Shown: piece after piece, positions 45,166 through 55,535 of the stretch
Layout: the number at the start of each line of letters is the position of its first letter
Position numbering within the stretch: position 1 is the stretch's first letter
From: Gonioctena quinquepunctata
Lineage: Eukaryota > Arthropoda > Insecta > Coleoptera > Chrysomelidae
Assembly: GCA_018342105.1 (NCBI GenBank)
Contig: JAFIRS010000390.1
Location: 701,349-765,348 of the forward strand
Direction of reading: 5' to 3'
DNA length: 64,000 nucleotides
Notes under the pieces: model-generated
What the model was told of the DNA's origin: nothing
The model's input: only the letters and a program-made list of their open reading frames with translations
Databases searched by the model: none
Made by a program: the position numbers and the translations under genes

Positions 45166-46753
45166 TGAGTTCAATAACATCACTGTTACGTTAGCAAAAG
45201 AGAGCATTGTCAAGCACTGGAAGGAAATATCACTACATTGCAATATTTCACAAATCACCTTCCTCAAATTAATTGACTTTTTATATGACCCTACAGTGTT
45301 TAGTTTTGAAAATATTATTTACAAACAAACATTAGGCTTACCTATGGGTAGCCCCGTTTCTCCAATCATTGCTCAATATGTCATGGATGATCTAATCAAC
45401 AATTGCATTAACAAAATTCAATTCAATATTCCTTTTTTTTCAAATATGTCGATGACATATTTCTAAGTGTACCAGAAGATAAAGTGCAACAAGTGTTATT
45501 CGTTTTCAACTCTTATAATAAAGCCCTACAATTTACAATCGAAGAAGATGAACATTGCAGTGTCCCGTTCCTAGACACAAAGGTGATCAGGAAGGTTGAC
45601 AATACAGTTATTACCAGTTGGCACACTAAACCAGTTGCTTCTGGAAGATTTCTACATAATGAATCTTACCATCAACAAAATCAAAAGATCAACCTCGTAT
45701 TAGACATGAAAAACAGAGTTATTAAAACTTGTAACACTTCTGTCCGCAGTGAAAACCTCAATAAACTGGCGAAACTTTTCACTAATAGTGGTTACCCCAA
45801 TGAATTAATTCATAAACTATTGTTCAGTAGAGCCTCCATAGATATTGAGCCCCCAATAATTGTCAACCCCTTAAATCAAATTCCAGGGAGAAAAAAAACG
45901 TTTTCTTTCCTTAACGCATATTCACACATTGAATCACAAATTTAAAAAAATATTTGCTAAATTTTCCAAATTTACAGTAGCTCACAAAAACACATGACCT
46001 CTAAATAAAATATTTTCAAAACTCAAGGATAAAGATCCTCCTTTAGAACAATCTAATGTAGTATATTGCATCCCATGTTCACAATGTGATGAAAAATATA
46101 TTGGTCAAACTAAAAGAAAACTTAAAGACCGCCTTTGCTCACATAAAAGTGACATAAGATCTCAAAAAAACTTGCACTTAGCCGAACATACTTTTTTAAA
46201 AGATTACAAGCCTGATTAGGAAAATGTGACCATATTGGAGCATGAATCCAACTTAAAAAAACGCACATTCTTTGAAATTACTTGTATATTCAATGAACCT
46301 GAGTCCTACGAATTCCAAAACTGATATTGACAGTCTAAGTATAATTTACTCTTATCTCTTAAGCATTCCTACAAAACATTCTGACAGTTTACAAAATTCC
46401 TCAGAATTTTGACATTTGACATTGGTACACCTGTTTTCCCAATCCTGTCAACACATAACAGTTGCCAGCATTGCTATTGTTTCATTCACTTGTTCCATCA
46501 TTTTATGCCATTCCCGCACATTTCTGACTTTTAGTGGTTAAGTTTTAAATAAAAAAGTTTCTTTCTCATATCAAATGATTATTTTACAAAAAAACTCATG
46601 TTTTCCCTTTTTAACAATGTATAGTTACCGTACTGAAATTGAATGTTTTATACCTTAGTGCTACATGTCTGTGAAAAGCAATGCTTTCTTTTAACCTCAA
46701 TTTTCGTAAGAAATGAATAATTTTTGTTCATTATCAATTGTACTTTAATATAA
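45166..46753 (+). pseudogene. Penelope-like element: reverse transcriptase and GIY-YIG endonuclease
   Basis: From 45170 the plus strand reads SIVKHWKEISLHCNISQITF and YKQTLGLPMGSPVSPIIAQY, the Penelope-type RT palm. At about 45445 the catalytic KYVDDIFLSVPED follows, one frame away because of an 8-T run. The next part (45484-45945) has EDEHCSVPFLDTKVIRK and NQKINLVLDMKNRVIKT. A GIY-YIG endonuclease with its typical CxxC entry follows at 46060-46330 (YCIPCSQCDEKYIGQTKRKL, then DRLCSHKSDI and HLAEHTFL). RT plus GIY-YIG is diagnostic of Penelope-like elements. The 5' part is missing. The 3' tail continues beyond the gypsy insertion at 53435. Confidence 0.9.
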
Positions 46754-47096
46754 TGTAACGAACCTACGAACCTAGGCCGGACCTGTCGCCTCACACGTTG
46801 CCATCGACAGCGATGAGATCATCCCCGGAGATATTCGAGAACCATCCAGTCGCTCTTCCGCGGAAAACAACGGTCAATATTGGAAACAATTGGAACATGC
46901 CGTCGCCAACTGCCGGAATTCGAAAGATCGGGAATCCTGTGACGGAGATAAATAGGTAGCCCTCAAGATGGCACGGACAGTCTGAACGAGCCCATACGAT
47001 CGAGCTATACAGTAGCGTAGTTATTAATATAAATTAAGTTGTATATTTAAGTGTTAAATAAATTAGTAAAACCAAGTTAAATTTATTTACGTTACA
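46754..47096 (+). repeat. 5' long terminal repeat
   Basis: Begins TGTAACGAACCTACGAACCT and ends ACGTTACA, with short inverted TGTAAC...GTTACA ends. It differs from the 3' LTR by one base near its end (AAGTTAAATTT against AAGTTAAGTTT). Confidence 0.95.
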
Positions 47097-47098
47097 AT

Positions 47099-47116
47099 TG
47101 GTGTCGGAAGTGAGAT
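47099..47116 (+). promoter_or_regulatory. Primer binding site (tRNA-Leu-like)
   Basis: TGGTGTCGGAAGTGAGAT begins two bases after the LTR. It starts with TGG, as expected for the CCA end of a tRNA, and resembles the complement of tRNA-Leu 3' ends with about four differences. The tRNA identity is inferred from general knowledge, not checked. Confidence 0.6.
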
Positions 47117-47186
47117 TTTGAAAACAAACAAGTGATCGTGGAGTGGATAGTCAGAAAAATAAATTGATAGACCTTTTTGTACGCCC

Positions 47187-47347
47187 AAAATAGACAGTGG
47201 CCCGGTTTTCGCGAAGTGGACAATTGTGCGTGGGAATATAAACTGATACACTGTTCGCGTGAAACAGAAAATAGACAGTGGCCCGGTTTTCGCGAAGTGG
47301 ACAATTGTGCGTGGGAATATAAACTGATACACTCTTCGCGTGAAACA
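47187..47347. repeat. Tandem 81-bp repeat in the leader
   Basis: Two units start with AAAATAGACAGTGGCCCGGT at 47187 and 47268 and are nearly identical. A partial third (CAATAGACTGGTGGCCCG) follows. They lie between primer binding site and gag. Confidence 0.85.
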
Positions 47348-47450
47348 GACAATAGACTGGTGGCCCGTGGAAAAGAATTCGCGAAGTAAATTTTTTAACA
47401 AACTGATAAACTTTTCGTGTGAAACAGACTGATACCTCGTCAAAGACAAA

Positions 47451-48909
47451 ATGTGTTCAAAAAAAGTGCGCCTTGGATTTGAAGGTAGCGGAATTGAAAC
47501 AGGAATTGGAGGAAAGGGAACTGGAAACAACGGGTAAAAGCAAGTACTCCAGGAAAGACTTGCAGAAGGACTTATACAAGAAGGTGAGGACCCCAAAACA
47601 TTTTATTCGAAGTTCCCGGAGTGATTTGAGTCCGATAATAGAATCCTTGAAAGAAGAGCTGCAACAAAATTCGAGGACTTTGGAAGAAAATTCAAGAAGC
47701 CTGGAAGAAAATTACTAGAAATCTGGAAGAGAAGCTTCTAGAAAAGTCAAGAAGCTTGGAAGAAAATGCTAGAAATCGGGAAGAGAAGCTAGAAGAAAAT
47801 GCTAGCAAGATCTGGAAGAGAAGCTTCAAGAAAATTCTAGAAATCTGAAGAGAAGCTTCTAGAAAATTCAAAAGCCTGGAAGAAAATGCAAGAAGCCTGG
47901 AAGAGAAGTTCCTGGAAAACACAGAAGGCCTAAAAAAAGAATTGTGTGGTGTGGCTAATTTTCTAGAAAAAAGAATGGGAACCGTTGAGACAGAGATAGA
48001 TAAAATTAGGGACAAATGAACACGGAGGTAGATAAAATCAAAAGATGGGGTCGAGGCAGAAATGGACAAAATAAAGGAAACGATCAGTAAGCTGGAAAAA
48101 CGAATTAATAGTGCGCCTCCACAGAGATGGTTAACGAAAATGCAAGGCTGGACTTGAGTTTGAACTTGGATAAAGTTCAAGAGGGTATAAAAGATGTCAA
48201 GGTCATTTCAGAAATAGGGAAGCTTTCCATGAAGCCGTCTCAGTTCGACGGAAAACTCCATGGGCAAATTACCGCCGGCAGTTTGAAGCAGCGGCCAAAG
48301 CAAACGGATGGAATGCAGGGGAAAGAGCTGTAGCACTGACACTTGCATTACGTGGAGAAGCGACAAATATTCTACAAACTCTCACCGCCCAAGAACATGA
48401 GGACTATGATCAGCTGATTAAACATCTAGAATTACGATATGGCCACGCCCATTTGGAACACGTATACCACTCCCAGCTGAAAAATCGCTGCCAAAATCGG
48501 GCGAATCCTTAAAAGAATTCAGAAACTGACATTGCACGCTTGGTTCGTCTCGCATATCCACCCACACCAGAAATGTAATGGAGCGACTAGCGGTTCAAGC
48601 ATTCCTGGATGGACTCCGTGACCAAGAAACCAGACAAGCGTTGACACTAGCCGTCAACACATCTCGTAGACGCACTGGCACGCGCTTTGGAATTCGAGGC
48701 AGCGAAACAATCTTGCAAAAGCCAGAGTAAAGTCCGAATGATTGAGGAAGACTCACAGGAGCCTGCTAATTTGGAAGCTGCCAAAAGGGAAAGTGATTAA
48801 GGAAGTGTTCCTGAGAAAGACAGATAAGATGCTGAATTGTGGCAAAATTGGACATGTGCGTAGCAAATGTCCAACATTCGAAAACACGACTCCGATGCAG
48901 GAAAACTAA
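47451..48909 (+). pseudogene. gag of the gypsy element, broken
   Basis: The likely start is ATG 47451; the frame changes after a run of seven A. The N-terminal part is a coiled coil (DLKVAELKQELEERELE) followed at 47650-47925 by a repeated module SRSLEENxR/NLEEKLLE coded by a 21-bp minisatellite. The capsid region (about 48220-48650) reads GERAVALTLALRGEATNILQ and ELRYGHAHLEHVY, typical of insect gypsy Gag. Near 48830-48870 a CCHC zinc knuckle NCGKIGHVRSKC is readable, its first Cys displaced by a one-base loss. The stop is TAA 48907-48909. Pol is open from 48867 in the -1 frame, so the overlap is consistent with -1 ribosomal frameshifting. Confidence 0.8.
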
Positions 48910-51900
48910 AGAAGATCGACGAGAAGGGGCAATCGTCGGCCTGTGTCCAGCAAGCCCTGGTTAACAACGCATATGTCGCTATCCTGCAACGACAGAACAG
49001 AGGTGTTTTCGTAGACGGTCTCATCAATAACGAGCCTTGCACCATGCTGCTAGATACAGGTGCGACTAGGACAATTCTCGGACCTACCTTTGCCAAAACA
49101 CCGGAACGGATTGAACCGACAACTTGGAAGCTACGCACAGCAACAGGGGAGCCAGCTACTGTATATGGCGAGCTACCGATTGAAATAATTTTGGGCAGCA
49201 CTAAAGTGAAACATCAGGCACTTGTAGCGGACATCGAAGACGATGCAATCATCGGAATGGACATCATGAATTCCAGAGGGTTTGAATTGGATTTCAAAGA
49301 CGGCGTCCTACGTGTCAACGGAGAAGAGCTGGTGCTTCATGGGAGGAGTGAGGAGTTGATCCGTGTGCTGTTGGCTGAAGATGTAAGCGTACCTGAGAGG
49401 GCTGAAACCATTCTGGAGGCTCGCCTGGACGGGAGTGCGAGCAGTGGAGACGTGGTGATGTTCGAGCCCAAACTTCATGATGAGAAAATTGGACGAGGGA
49501 TTGCACTAGGGAAGACATTGTTGCGTGCTGACAAATTTGTGCCGGTAAGGGTCATGAATGTCAATTATTTCCCAGTGACCTTGAAGAAAGGAACAATTTT
49601 GGGGCACTGCTCGTCAGTTTCATCTGTGATCCGGGGCGTACGAGGTACGATTAGCCAACCCAACAACTTGCCCACAGAACTAGAAAAAATTAGTTGCCAT
49701 CTCTTCCAAAGACATAAAACCAGCTCAACAGCCCAAACTAAGAGATTTAGTCAAAAGTACCAAGACATCTTCGATACCAGACAAGGAAAAGGAGGTCGAA
49801 CTAATGTGGTCCAGCACAAGATTGATCTGGGGTGCCCGACCGATCCGGCAATCAGCAAGAAGACTTCCTCTTGCCAAGAAGGAAGAGGCTGACAAAATAG
49901 TCAGCGATATGGGAAAAGAAGGAGTTATCGAACCATCTGACAGTCCCTGGTCCTCTCCAGTCGTACTGGTGAAGAAAAAGGATGGATCGACACGCTTTTG
50001 TGTAGACTATCGCCAACTTAATAATGTCACGAAGAAGGACAGTTACCCTCTCCCAAGGATAGATGACACCCTAGACACGTTGGCTGGTTCCACGATTTTC
50101 TCGACCCTTGATCTGAAAGAGTGGATATTGGAAGTAGAACTGGCTCAGGAATATCGAGAAAGACTGCTTTTACCATCGGCTCAGGATTGTGGCAGTTCAC
50201 CGTTATGCCATTCGGGCTCTGTAATGCTCCCGCCACATTCGAAAGATTGATGGGACAGTGCTGAAGGGACTCTCATGGAACACGTGTCTAGTGTATCCGA
50301 CGACATAATTGTGGTCGGCAGATCGTTCGAGGACCACGTGAAAAATTTGGAGGAAGTATTCCTGCGACTGAGGAACTCCGGATTGAAGCTGAGCCCTAAA
50401 ATGCCATCTGTTCCAAAAAGAAGTACGATACCTCGGCCACGTTGTCTCTGGGGAAGGAGTAGCGTGGATGACCAGAAGATCAAAGCTGTTAAGGATTGGC
50501 CCATCCCAAAAGACATTCACCAACTTCGAAGTTTCCTTGGTTTGTGCACATACTATCGCCGATATGTGCTGGGGTTCTAAACATCGCTAAACCACTGACC
50601 AGGCTCACGGAAGGTCAAACAAAGTTCCAGTGGTCCGAAGAATGCCAAGATTCGTTCAGGAAGCTGAAGGGAGCTTTGATTAACGCACCTGTTCTGAGCT
50701 ATCCCTTACCCAACGGGAAGTTCATTTTGGATACGGACGCCAGCAACATGGGACTTGGAGCTGTCCTATCTCAGATCCAGGAGGGGCAGGAGAAGGTCAT
50801 TGGTTATTTCAGAAAGACGCTCAGCAAACCAGAGCGCAATTACTGTGTCACCAGGCGAGGCTGTTAGCTGTTGTAAAGGAGTGGAGCACTTCTACAAGTA
50901 CGTGTATGGAAGAAGATTCCTGTTGAGAACTGACCATGCAGCTCTCAAATGGCTCTTACAGTTCAAAATCCTGAGGGTCAAGTAGCACGTTGGATCGAGA
51001 ACTCAAGAATTCGATTTCGAGATCGAACATCGAGCCGGAACAAAGCCATAAGAATGCAGATGCCTTGTCGCGAAGACCATGTCCAGATGATTGCTCACAT
51101 TGCCGACGAGCAGAAGAGAAAGAAGCAACACTTTGTAGAACCGCGGCAATGGATGACAACTGGAACTACAGCAAGATCCAGAAAGACCAAGAGAAAGACC
51201 CCGACCTTGGCTTAGTCGTCAGCTGGAAGAAGGGCAATCGAAGACCATCATGGCAGGAAGTCGCAGGTTACTCGCCGGCTGTTAAGTCCTATTGGGCACA
51301 ATGGAACTCTCTTATTCTGGACAATGGGATCCTGAAACGTGTGTTGGAGGCCGATATTGGTGGGAAGACAGACGCCAAATAATTGTTCCAGGAACAGAAG
51401 AGAGGAAGTGCTGCGGAAATCCATGATGGAGTCGCTGGAGGACATCTGGGGTGACGAAGACCCTGCAGAAAGTGAGGCAACGGTTTTACTGGACCAATTG
51501 TCAAGCTGACGTCAGGACTGGTGCAGAAAGTGCGCTGTATGCGCTGCTAGCAATGGACCTCGAATACGCCCCAAGGCCCGATGCGTCAGTACAACGTAGG
51601 CAGCCCGTTCGAGAGAATCGCCATTGACATCGCCGGCCCGTTTCCCGTATCCGACCACGGGAATAAATACATCCTTGTGGCAATGGACTACTTCAGTAAG
51701 TGGGCGGAAGCCTATGCCCTGCCCAACCAGGAAGCCATCACCGTCGCCGACGTCTTGGTGAAAGAGTGGATATGTCGATTCGGTATTCCAATGGAGCTGC
51801 ACTCGGATCAAGGCAGAAATTTCGAATTCAACCTTTTCCAAGAAATATGTCTACTGCTGAACATCCGCAAGACAAGAACCACGGCCCTACATCCGCAGTC

Positions 51901-52486
51901 CGATGGAATGGTGGAACGGATGAACAGGACGATCAACCGCCACTTGTCCAAGGTTGTCTCTGACCATCAAAGAGACTGGGACCAGTATCTCCATTTGTTC
52001 CTGATGGCCTATCGATCCGCAGTACACGAGTCAACCGGTCAAACTCCTGCTAGTATTATAATGGGCCGAGAACTGCGACTGCCTTGTGACCTGAAGTTTG
52101 GGATACCGCCGGGACAAGACACTGCGGGAGAGGACTACGTCAGCAAACTTCGGCAGAGAATGGACGACATCCACGAACGAGTCCGGTTGAACATCCAGAG
52201 TGCCAGCGATAAAATGAAGAAGACCTATGACATCAAGGCCGACGCTGGGGATTTAAGGTTGATGACCTGGTTTGGCTGTACAACCCCAAACGTCGTCGTG
52301 GACTATCACCAAAGTTCGGAACTCGGGGAAGGCCCGTATAAAATCGTGAAAAGGATAAACGACCTTGTGTACCGAATCCATAAGCCACCCGAGGGAAACC
52401 AAGGGTCGTCCATTTCAACAGGTTGGCCCCTTACGCTGGAAACCATGACCAAGTTCGCACCCTCAAGCCACCGGAGGATGATATGA
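48867..52486 (+). pseudogene. pol of the gypsy element: protease, RT, RNase H, integrase; frameshifted
   Basis: Protease: MLLDTGATRTIL with DTG at 49053. RT: SPWSSPVVLVKKKDGSTRFC and DYRQLNNVT (49940-50030), FSTLDL (first Asp, 50098), then DDIIVVG of the catalytic box at about 50300. RNase H: FILDTDASNMGLGAVLSQ (50725) and LRTDHAALKWLL. Integrase: an HHCC zinc finger (51430-51540: IHDG, GGHLG, CRKCAVC) and the D,D35E core, AIDIAGPFPV, LHSDQGRNFEF and GMVERMNRT, in a 301-residue open part (51581-52486). At least six frame changes split the rest. The stop TGA 52484-52486 overlaps the ATG of ORF3. Confidence 0.88.
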
Positions 52487-53002
52487 CGTTCGAGAGTTTA
52501 TGTCCTTGTATTCAAACGGGCAGAAAAGTTCTACATGGGGTTACTAGAGAGGAGTCACGAGACCTTTCGAGGTGCCTGCTGACTACGCACTAGCGCACTG
52601 TGTGGCAGAAGATCTTCAAATGTCCAGGGGCATCGCCGCAGTGTTCTCCCAAAAAATTTGGTCAACTCCAAACACTGCGGGAGCAGAATCCAGAAGTTGG
52701 TGGGGTGCTACAGTTGAAGAAAGGCCAGAGAAACATCTACCTAGTTACCAAGAGGCATTCCCAAGATAAACCGTCCTATGAAGATGTCTGGAAGAGTCTC
52801 ACCAAACTAAGAGATACTATGGTGGACCAGAATCTGGCGGATCTAGCAATTCCAAAACTATCCTGTGGTATTGATGGGTTGGACTGGAAGTCATAGAAGT
52901 ATGCTGGAGGCGATATTCAGATCCAGCGGCGTCAGGATTTTGGTTTGCTGTAACCATCTTCCACGACCGATCATGAAGACCGTGGAGTGTTACTTACCAT
53001 AG
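52483..53002 (+). pseudogene. ORF3: macro-domain ADP-ribosylhydrolase, OARD1/TARG1-like, frameshifted
   Basis: The ATG at 52483 overlaps the pol stop as ATGA. About 172 codons follow to TAG 53000-53002, with three apparent single-base breaks (T run near 52565, A run near 52650, and about 52893). The blocks follow the OARD1/TARG1 macro fold in order: DLF-type entry, ADYALAHCVAEDLQMSRGIA (52575-52634), FGQLQTLREQ, IYLVTKRHSQDKPSYEDVWK, LAIPKLSCGIDGLDW and a SMLEAIF-RSSGVRILV ending. In human TARG1 the catalytic Lys is in ITK and the Asp in GCGLD; the equivalents VTK and CGID are both present. The family removes ADP-ribose from glutamate/aspartate of modified proteins. It lies where env would be; a second, corrupted copy is at 57.95-58.45 kb. 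What it does for the element is unknown. Confidence 0.82.
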
Positions 53003-53079
53003 AACTTCACGGTGCAGATAATGGGAGGCATGCAGATATCGTCACACTCAAGGATGAAATTTCGGGACGAAATGTCTTT

Positions 53080-53091
53080 AAGAAGGGGCAA
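53080..53091 (+). promoter_or_regulatory. Polypurine tract
   Basis: AAGAAGGGGCAA lies directly before the 3' LTR, where plus-strand DNA synthesis is primed in LTR elements. Confidence 0.75.
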
Positions 53092-53434
53092 TGTAACGAA
53101 CCTACGAACCTAGGCCGGACCTGTCGCCTCACACGTTGCCATCGACAGCGATGAGATCATCCCCGGAGATATTCGAGAACCATCCAGTCGCTCTTCCGCG
53201 GAAAACAACGGTCAATATTGGAAACAATTGGAACATGCCGTCGCCAACTGCCGGAATTCGAAAGATCGGGAATCCTGTGACGGAGATAAATAGGTAGCCC
53301 TCAAGATGGCACGGACAGTCTGAACGAGCCCATACGATCGAGCTATACAGTAGCGTAGTTATTAATATAAATTAAGTTGTATATTTAAGTGTTAAATAAA
53401 TTAGTAAAACCAAGTTAAGTTTATTTACGTTACA
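53092..53434 (+). repeat. 3' long terminal repeat
   Basis: Same length and sequence as the 5' LTR apart from one base. It is followed by ATAA, the target duplication. Confidence 0.95.
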
Positions 53435-53580
53435 ATAACAATTGTAGATTTCCTGAAGAAGAGCCAATAAAGACTCGAAAACTTGAACAGAAACAAGAGT
53501 TCACTTTACTTCAGCCCTATTGACTGCTTACCCGAATATTACTCCGATTTTTCCTTAACTTAGACAGTCGTCCTAACCTT
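53435..53580 (+). mobile_element. 3' tail of the interrupted Penelope-like element
   Basis: Continues the element at 45166-46753 after the target duplication ATAA. It contains the hammerhead-like motif at 53453 and runs to a (TA)n tract at 53583-53624. Confidence 0.7.
53453..53480 (+). ncRNA. Hammerhead-like motif in the Penelope tail
   Basis: CTGAAGA, one extra A, GAGCC-AATAA-AGACTC (imperfect stem) and GAAAA. Same layout as at 19339 and 53721. The extra base and weak stem argue against full activity. Confidence 0.4.

Positions 53581-53582
<2 letters not shown>

Positions 53583-53624
<42 letters not shown>
53583..53624. repeat. (TA)n microsatellite
   Basis: Pure alternating TA run. Similar runs occur at 53813-53838, 56552-56587, 59055-59083 and 63188-63230. 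Confidence 0.9.
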
Positions 53625-53626
<2 letters not shown>

Positions 53627-53840
53627 GTGGAAAAATTCCAAAAAAAGGAAAATTCATTTTAATATAAATTGACCGCTACATGTCACTCAGAATTATATAC
53701 CTAACATGAAATAAATAAAACTGAAGAAGTCCCAGGCCCGGGACGAAACGTCTTTAACAATATAAATGTATCAATAATTGTGGAATCCAATAACCCAAGA
53801 AACTACGGAAAATATATATATATATAAATATATATATAAT
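53625..53840 (+). mobile_element. Second Penelope-like 3' end fragment
   Basis: A separate stretch bounded by TA runs, with CTGAAGAAGTCCCAGGCCCG (53721) near its end and AACAATATAAATGTATCAAT after it. No coding part remains. Confidence 0.45.
53721..53752 (+). ncRNA. Hammerhead-like motif
   Basis: CTGAAGA, extra A, GTCCC-AGGCCC-GGGAC (perfect 5-bp stem), GAAACGTC, then TTT which can pair with the AAA before CTGAAGA. Helix III would be only ACGT. Apart from the extra base it fits the small type I form. Confidence 0.5.
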
Positions 53841-53881
53841 GGAAGGAATTTAATGGACATAGCCCTCAGAGAGAAGTGTTA

Positions 53882-53925
53882 ACCGTAGACACGTGTTTCG
53901 GGCTCTCGGCCCTCATCAGTACGGT
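53882..53925 (-). ncRNA. Type I hammerhead ribozyme, minimal form
   Basis: On the minus strand the 44 bases read ACCGTA (helix I), CTGATGA, GGGC-CGAGA-GCCC (helix II with loop), GAAA, CACGTGTC and TACGGT (helix I partner). Both core boxes are canonical and helix I pairs over six bases. Helix III is CAC/GTG closed by the core A-U pair with no loop, and the cleavage triplet is GTC before TACGGT. Such very short helix III forms are known from Penelope-like elements, retrozymes and satellite DNAs, where they work best as dimers. The surrounding 53842-54060 is probably a Penelope-like terminal repeat in minus orientation. Confidence 0.88.
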
Positions 53926-55535
53926 GGAGAAGTGCAAGGATGAACAACACTTGGTAGAAAACGACAAATCAACGGAGTCAACAAAACAGAAGCCAGCCGC
54001 TCATTTGTGATTTTGGTCAGCAGACCCTGAATTCCAGGGCAACAACCAACGTCACCACTTTTTTAACTTTATCAATAAGAACATTTTTTATCTCTGACAA
54101 AAAGTATATTTCTCTCTCTCTCTCTCTATTCGTCTGGTATTTCACTGGTAATTTGTTGTAATATATTGGTATTTTTGAAACAGGTCTCATAAGTGAAATT
54201 TTGGAACATATTTCCAGTTAACTTTTACTGCGGCGGAAAATTAGTGATGTGTACCAATAAAACTATTTCAAATTGTGGCCTCTTTAATAACCAATCTGAA
54301 TCGTTTTAGGTAGAAATTAGAAGTACTAAATCCAAAGTCGGCAAGATTTAGTCAGACTGTGTGATATTATGAGAATTACTTTAGAATATCATATGCATGC
54401 AAGAAACCCATTGTTACGGGTATGTTTTCCACGCGGATATTTTTTCGACATCAATAAAACTCAAGTCTGTTTTTCAACCGTACTAACCCTCTATGTCATT
54501 CAATGAAATAGAGGGTTGTGAATTATTCTGGAGAGTGGGTAGTATATTTGATTGATGAGTTCGTTGTTTGGACAATAATGTGAGGCATTGCTAGGCTGGC
54601 GAACCTGGACTGGTGGAGTGTTTGCACAAGTAGGGGTGGAAAATGAAGAGCGCACTGTTGTTGCCACATGTTGAGGAAATTCTTTAGGAGAAAAGGACTC
54701 CTCGTTTGGAAAACTTCACTTGAAAAAATACAGATTTACGTAGCAGGAGATTGAATACTCAAGAAGAATAATTTCGATTTCATCCACACTTTCTGGAGAG
54801 CGGGAATTCATTTAAATCAAATTTTCAGTGCCCTTTTTGGTCGACTGAGTGTTTGAAAGTATAGGACAATATTCTAAACAATTAAAATGTTGTTGTTCAG
54901 TTATTAAACATTATCTGCCATCTATTGTTAATACATTGTACTTTAGCATGGGATACCAAGTCTTTTGGGGATTAATTGAGAAAGAGTTCTTGAGACAAAC
55001 CTTCATGAAATTTTGTTTTTGTATTTTCATCTAATCTTTGTTTTAGAAGAAAATGAAAATTACTTTCGATATCCAATATTTTTTCATGTCACCCCAAAGG
55101 GTTACTCGAAAAATATCTTATTTTTGGGAAATTAAAGGATGGGTGATACTTTGTACCGTGAGTAGAAAGTGTTGCTAATTTTTTGTTTTTTTAAACAGCA
55201 GATGTACCACGGTTATTCCTATAAATTACCCACCCCTTTCATCGTTATTATTGCCTATAGAAAAAAAGTTAGATGTGTGTGTGTGGTTATGACTGAATTT
55301 TCATAAATTGCTTTCAAAAAATACAGAAGGAGCAGATTTCAGGGATATATTTTTAAATGGGATACCCTGTATGTAATTGCATATTTGAAATTATATTTTT
55401 TTCCTGATAGTTAGACTAGTTTGTTGTTTCTGTAAATACCTATCCTATGAAAGTTAATATTTTCAAAGTAAGCTATGAAAATGACAACTATATTATGTTC
55501 GTTTAGTGTCATTTCTTTTTAAAAGAATAATCAAA
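53926..55535. other. No recognised gene
   Basis: A (TC)n run lies at 54111-54127. GGGATACCCTGTATGT at 55359 resembles the right end of a mariner-type element. The 61-residue stretch at 54849-55034 is not convincing. Confidence 0.4.

Larger units (their letters stand above)
46754..53434 (+). mobile_element. Gypsy-type LTR retrotransposon with macro-domain ORF3, 6681 bp
   Basis: Two 343-bp LTRs that differ at one visible position enclose gag, pol in the order protease, RT, RNase H, integrase, and a third reading frame with a macro domain. The element is flanked by the direct repeat ATAA (46750-46753 and 53435-53438), a 4-bp target duplication. It has a primer-binding-site-like sequence after the 5' LTR and a polypurine tract before the 3' LTR. 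The order PR-RT-RH-IN is that of Metaviridae (Ty3/gypsy). Near-identical LTRs mean a recent insertion, yet gag and pol contain many frame breaks. It interrupts the Penelope-like element. No env-like protein was seen. Confidence 0.93.

Noticed and set aside
52486..53090. Possibility of an env gene in the gypsy element
   Set aside because: No signal peptide, membrane segment or glycoprotein-like pattern; the space is filled by the macro-domain frame.
54849..55034. Small hydrophobic frame
   Set aside because: No recognisable features, and the noisy copy does not preserve the frame.
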